A program made the translations under genes and the position numbers. A model generated the notes under the pieces. It worked only from the letters and a program-made list of their open reading frames with translations. It had not been told where the DNA came from and did not search any database. A DNA stretch of 5,743 nt from 13-1-40CM-70-15 sp964641215 (GTDB lineage Bacteria; Gemmatimonadota; Gemmatimonadetes; Gemmatimonadales; GWC2-71-9): NCBI GenBank assembly GCA_964641215.1, contig CAZXKD010000166.1:1-5743 (forward strand), given 5' to 3'. Below, piece by piece: positions 1-3,301 of the stretch; the first letter of the stretch is position 1, and the number at the start of each line of letters is the position of its first letter.

Positions 1-1066
1 GGCGGCCAGCGGGCTCAACTACCCGCTGTACCAGGCGCTGGGGGCGGACTTCGCTGTCGACGTGCGGCTCGCCGCCGACTCGGTGACCGTGGAGCTCCAC
101 GACATCACCGCCGGTGCAGTCCGCCGCACGCTCACCGCCAAGCTGCCGCCGCTCACGGATGCCGGCTTCCGGCTGGCGGTGCACCGGCTCAGCGACCAGG
201 TGGTCCTGGCGTCCCTCGGCTCCGCGGGGATCGCGGCCACGCGCGTCCTGTTCGTCAAGGACGGCAAAGTGTATCGCATCGATCAGGACGGCGCGGACAT
301 GCAGCTGGTCTCGTCGGGGAGCCGCCAGGCGATGTCGCCGGCCTGGGCACCGGATGGCCGGCGCTTCGCCTACATGGAGTTCTCCGAGGGGCACGGACAG
401 CTGTTCGTGCAGGACATGGCCACGGTCCAGCGCCTGCCGGTGGCGACCACGGGCAAGGCGCTGGATTTCACGCCGGCCTTCTCGCCGGACGGCAAGACCC
501 TCGCGTTCAGTCGCGCGAGCGAAGAAGGCACGGACTTGTACACGGTGAACGTGCGGGACAACTGCTGCTTACAGCGCTTGACCGTGGGGCGATTTTCAGA
601 CAACTTGTCCCCTGCCTACAGTCCCGACGGACAGCGGATCGCGTTCGTCTCGACGCGTGCGGGTCTGCCCCAGATTTACGTCATGGCGGCTGACGGGACG
701 GATCAGCAGTTGTTCGCCCCCTTCGATTACGGGGTGACGGGCTCCTCGAACGCGCCGGAGTGGTCGCCCGACGGGCAGTCGGTCGCCTTTCACCGGGACG
801 TGGCCGGCACCCTCCAGGTGTTCGTGTTGGACGTGCGGACACGGACGGTCCGACAACTCACCTCGGTGGGGCGGAACGAGGATCCGACCTGGGCGCCGGA
901 CAGCCGGCACCTGGCGTTCGTGTCCGACCGCTCAGGATACCGGCAGCTGTGGATCATCGATTTGGAAACCGGTCGCATCCGTCCGCTGCTGCAGCAGAGC
1001 GGCGCGCGACTGCCGTCGTGGTCTCCGCGGCTCCCCCCCCCGGAGACCTCCGCATCCAACCCCTGA
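1..1066 (+). CDS. tolB: Tol-Pal system beta-propeller protein TolB (5'-partial)
   Basis: Periplasmic TolB, which bridges Pal and the inner-membrane TolQRA motor during outer-membrane constriction. The frame is open from base 2, so the signal peptide and start of the N-terminal domain are missing; a GTG at 62 is internal, because TolB-like sequence (NYPLYQALGADFAV) precedes it. About 354 residues are visible. The end of the alpha/beta D1 domain covers roughly bases 2-290. It is followed by six propeller blades marked by PD40-type motifs starting near bases 332 (SPAWAPDG), 470 (TPAFSPDG), 608 (SPAYSPDG), 752 (APEWSPDG), 881 (DPTWAPDS) and 1010 (LPSWSP), spaced 43-48 residues. D1 followed by a six-bladed propeller is the TolB architecture and separates it from generic PD40 proteins; the pal gene 19 bases downstream agrees. 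Oddities are a vicinal Cys-Cys near base 563 and a C9 tract (1033-1041) just before the TGA stop. Confidence 0.95.
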   Translation, partial: AASGLNYPLYQALGADFAVDVRLAADSVTVELHDITAGAVRRTLTAKLPPLTDAGFRLAVHRLSDQVVLASLGSAGIAATRVLFVKDGKVYRIDQDGADMQLVSSGSRQAMSPAWAPDGRRFAYMEFSEGHGQLFVQDMATVQRLPVATTGKALDFTPAFSPDGKTLAFSRASEEGTDLYTVNVRDNCCLQRLTVGRFSDNLSPAYSPDGQRIAFVSTRAGLPQIYVMAADGTDQQLFAPFDYGVTGSSNAPEWSPDGQSVAFHRDVAGTLQVFVLDVRTRTVRQLTSVGRNEDPTWAPDSRHLAFVSDRSGYRQLWIIDLETGRIRPLLQQSGARLPSWSPRLPPPETSASNP

Positions 1067-1070
1067 CTCG

Positions 1071-1078
1071 GGAGAGAG
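1071..1078 (+). promoter_or_regulatory. Ribosome binding site of pal
   Basis: GGAGAGAG lies seven bases before the ATG at 1086, inside the 19-base gap after the tolB stop. It is purine-rich with good Shine-Dalgarno spacing, and it supports this ATG as the pal start with translation initiating independently of tolB. Confidence 0.75.
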
Positions 1079-1085
1079 CGCCCCA

Positions 1086-1706
1086 ATGACACGCGTACAC
1101 TTGCTCGTAGTGGCCGGACTGGCCGCGGCGGCCATCGCCGCGTGCGGCGGGCCCCAGCCGGTAACGACGCCGGCGCCGACGCCCAACGCCGATTCGATCG
1201 CCGCCGAGCGGGCCCGGCAGGATTCGATGGCCCGGGAGCAGGCGCGGCAGGATTCGATCCGGGCCGCGCAGGAGGCCGATCGGGTGGCGCGCCAGCGCGC
1301 CGCGGACTCGGCCGCGGCGGCGGCGGGCGCTACGACGGAAGTGAAGAACATGCTCACCTCGATGATCCATTTCGATTTCGACAAATCGGACATTCGCTCC
1401 GACGACGTCGGCGCCCTGGATCAGAAGGTGGCGATCCTGCGGGTGAACCCGGGGCTCCGCATCCGGGTCAGCGGCCATTGCGACGAGCGCGGCTCAGATG
1501 AGTACAACCTCGCCCTGGGCAACCGGCGCGCGACCAAAGCGAAGGAGTACCTCGTCCAACACGGCGTCGAGGCCGGCCGGGTCGAAACCGTCTCCTACGG
1601 TGAGGAGCGCCCCCTGGCGCAGGGCCACGACGAGAGCGCCTGGGCGCAGAACCGTCGGGATGAATTCGAGATCCTCGCCGGCGGCGACGTCCTCAAGAAG
1701 CCGTAG
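1086..1706 (+). CDS. pal: Peptidoglycan-associated outer-membrane lipoprotein Pal
   Basis: Pal (206 aa) anchors the outer membrane to peptidoglycan and is the cargo moved by TolB/TolQRA. The ATG at 1086 has a good ribosome site. Residues 1-19 form a lipoprotein signal peptide ending in a lipobox (I-A-A then C20); the next residue is Gly, not Asp, consistent with outer-membrane sorting. Residues 21-34 are a Pro/Thr linker. Residues 35-80 are an Ala/Arg/Glu-rich, probably helical spacer built on a 10-residue repeat with D36-S, D46-S and D56-S. Residues ~90-200 are the OmpA-like domain: IHFDFDKSDIR, GHCDERGSDEYNLALGNRRA (131-149 holds the Asp and Arg that bind diaminopimelate in the family), SYGEERP and AWAQNRRDEF. 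All are hallmark Pal positions, so the call is secure against generic OmpA lipoproteins. The extended repeat spacer is longer than the corresponding region of E. coli Pal. It sits between tolB and cpoB as usual. Confidence 0.97.
   Translation: MTRVHLLVVAGLAAAAIAACGGPQPVTTPAPTPNADSIAAERARQDSMAREQARQDSIRAAQEADRVARQRAADSAAAAAGATTEVKNMLTSMIHFDFDKSDIRSDDVGALDQKVAILRVNPGLRIRVSGHCDERGSDEYNLALGNRRATKAKEYLVQHGVEAGRVETVSYGEERPLAQGHDESAWAQNRRDEFEILAGGDVLKKP
1191..1280 (+). repeat. 30-base in-frame tandem repeat in the pal spacer
   Basis: The octamer GATTCGAT recurs at 1191, 1221 and 1251, exactly 30 bases apart. A longer match, CGGCAGGATTCGAT, is identical at 1215-1228 and 1245-1258. The unit encodes a 10-residue motif of the form DSxxxxxARQ, and the third unit decays after 1260. 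The charge pattern suggests a helical stalk between the lipid anchor and the OmpA-like domain. Confidence 0.75.
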
Positions 1707-1709
1707 AGG
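1705..1709 (+). promoter_or_regulatory. Ribosome binding site deciding a TTG start for cpoB
   Basis: AGAGG overlaps the end of the pal stop codon (1704-1706) and lies ten bases before the TTG at 1720. There is no other plausible in-frame start here that gives a sensible signal peptide, so this site is part of the argument for the rare TTG start. Confidence 0.55.
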
Positions 1710-1719
1710 CCCTCGCCGG

Positions 1720-2508
1720 TTGCGCCGGTCCCTGTCGTGCGTGCTGAGCCTGGGGCTCACCGCCGGCTGCGCCCTCAAGGGCGATGTCCGGCGGGTCGAG
1801 CTCCAGGTAACGGCGCTCCGGGGTGAGCTCGCCCGCAGCGATTCGGGGCGCCGCAGCGAGCGCGACTCCCTCCTCGCCGGCATCGCGGCAGTGCAGCAAC
1901 TCCTCGTCGCGCAGCAGGCCTACCTCGTCCAGCTGCGCGGCGACATGAAGACCGACTTGATCTCCGTGCAACAGCAGCTCGTGGCCGTGCAGGAGCTCAC
2001 CGGGCAGAGCCAGCAGCGGCTGTCCGAGCTGCGGGCGCGCATCGAGGAGCGCGCCCAACAACCGGTCCCGGCGCTCGACACGACGGCCGGCAGGGCCGCC
2101 GTGCCCCTGGGCCCGTCGGGGAACGCGGCGGGGCCCGGCCCCGACCAGATGTACGACGTGTCGTTGCAGCAGTACCGCAGTGGCCGGTTCGCGACGGCCC
2201 GGTTGGGCTTCCGCGAGTTCCTCCGCGTCTATCCCGCGCACGAACGAGCCGGCGAGGCGCTGTTCTACGTGGGGGAGACCTTCGCTCAGGAAAGCCCCGA
2301 TTCGGCGGCCGCGGTGTATGAAACCGTGGTGAAGACGTATCCCAACTCGCCGCGGGCGCCGTCGGCCCTCTACAAGCTGGGCCTGCTCGCCGAGCAGCGG
2401 GGGGAGAAGCCGAAGGCCCGGACGTACTACGCCCGGGTCATCGCCGGCTACCCCCGCTCCGACGAAGCCAACCTCGCGCGCGACAAACTGCAACGGCTGG
2501 GGCGGTAG
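1720..2508 (+). CDS. cpoB: Tol-Pal accessory protein CpoB/YbgF, predicted lipoprotein
   Basis: CpoB (YbgF) coordinates Tol-Pal constriction with septal peptidoglycan synthesis in Enterobacteria. The TTG at 1720 gives a 262-aa protein beginning MRRSLSCVLSLGLTAGC: two Arg, a short hydrophobic core and a lipobox (L-T-A-G then C17). Longer starts at ATG 1498 or ATG 1660 lie inside pal and add Arg/Ser-rich sequence unlike any signal peptide. Residues ~22-112 are heptad-like, Gln/Leu/Arg-rich coiled coil (the trimerisation region in the family). Residues ~115-143 are a Pro/Gly/Ala linker. Residues ~144-260 hold about three TPR-like units (YRSGRFATARLGFREFL, then FYVGETFAQ, then YKLGLLAEQRGEKPKA), with YP turns at the ends of units as in YbgF. 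The gene is 13 bases after pal, the usual position. E. coli CpoB is a soluble periplasmic protein, so the lipobox is a difference. The family call is firm; the start is inferred. Confidence 0.9.
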   Translation: MRRSLSCVLSLGLTAGCALKGDVRRVELQVTALRGELARSDSGRRSERDSLLAGIAAVQQLLVAQQAYLVQLRGDMKTDLISVQQQLVAVQELTGQSQQRLSELRARIEERAQQPVPALDTTAGRAAVPLGPSGNAAGPGPDQMYDVSLQQYRSGRFATARLGFREFLRVYPAHERAGEALFYVGETFAQESPDSAAAVYETVVKTYPNSPRAPSALYKLGLLAEQRGEKPKARTYYARVIAGYPRSDEANLARDKLQRLGR

Positions 2509-2533
2509 GCCCCCGCCGCCTTCCTGAGCCGGC

Positions 2534-3301
2534 ATGCCGCCCGCTGCCAACCGCGGTGAGATGCCGTTCCTCGATCATCTCGAGGAGCTGCGCTGGCGCA
2601 TCCTCTATAGCCTAGCGGCGATCATCCTCGGCACCCTCACCGGGTGGTGGGTCGTGCAACACTTCGACGTGATCGGCCTGCTGATGCGCCCGATCGCCCC
2701 ACTCCTTCCCGGGGGCCGCCTGCTGTTCACCAGCCCGACCGACCCCTTCTTCATCGTGCTGAAGCTGGCGTTCGCCGTCGGGCTGGTGCTCGCCTCGCCC
2801 GTGGTGATCTACCAGATCTGGGCATTCCTGGCGCCCGCGCTGTACGACCGGGAGAAACGCCTCATCGTCCCGGCGCTGACGGTGGGGGTCGTCTTGTTCC
2901 TCGCCGGGGCCGCGGCTGCCTATGTGTGGGTGCTGCCGCGGGCCCTGCGCGTCCTGCTCAGCCTGCAGCGCCAGGACTTGGCGCCGATCATCACCGCGGA
3001 CAAGTACTTCGGCGTCGCCGCGCCCTTCATCCTCGGATTCGGCATCGTCGCCGAGCTGCCGCTCGTGATCACGATCCTCGCCTCGCTCGGTCTGGTCACG
3101 CCGCGGTTCCTGGCGCGCAACCGGCGTTATGCGCTGGTCGTATCCGCCGTCGTCGCCGCGCTGCTCTCGCCGCCGGACGCCGCCTCGATGTTGCTGATGC
3201 TGTTGCCGCTCGTACTGCTCTACGAGGTCGGCATCCTGTGCGCCTGGGTGGTGACGCGCCGCCGCGCCCGGCGCGCAGCCCGGGACGCCGCCGGGGCCAC
3301 G
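2534..3301 (+). other. tatC: TatC module: Sec-independent translocase core subunit
   Basis: TatC is the inner-membrane receptor for twin-arginine signal peptides and exports folded proteins. Residue numbers count from ATG 2534. Visible TatC hallmarks are FLDHLEELRWR at 12-22 (E18 and R20 match the E. coli E15/R17 cytoplasmic recognition site); FTSPTDPFF at 65-73 before TM2; PVVIYQIWAFLAPALYDREKR at ~89-109 (E107 matches E. coli E103); FGIVAELP at 169-176 (E174, like E. coli E170); LLSPPDAAS at 210-218 (D215, like E. coli D211); and LLYEVGIL at 228-235. Six hydrophobic segments fit at about 24-43, 74-98, 111-134, 160-185, 200-212 and 218-239, with the C-terminus cytoplasmic and basic (TRRRARRAAR). 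The length to residue ~255 is that of a whole TatC, so nothing is missing. No tatA or tatB is in view. The family call is very safe; only its C-terminal boundary is in doubt. Confidence 0.93.

Noticed and set aside
541..580. Vicinal Cys-Cys in a TolB propeller blade as a possible redox switch
   Set aside because: A single adjacent pair with no conserved context that I can recall; too little to support a function.
1498..1719. Upstream ATG extensions of cpoB (ATG 1498 and ATG 1660)
   Set aside because: They overlap the conserved pal C-terminal domain in another frame and add Arg/Ser/Pro-rich residues before the lipoprotein signal; TTG 1720 has the better ribosome site and signal peptide.
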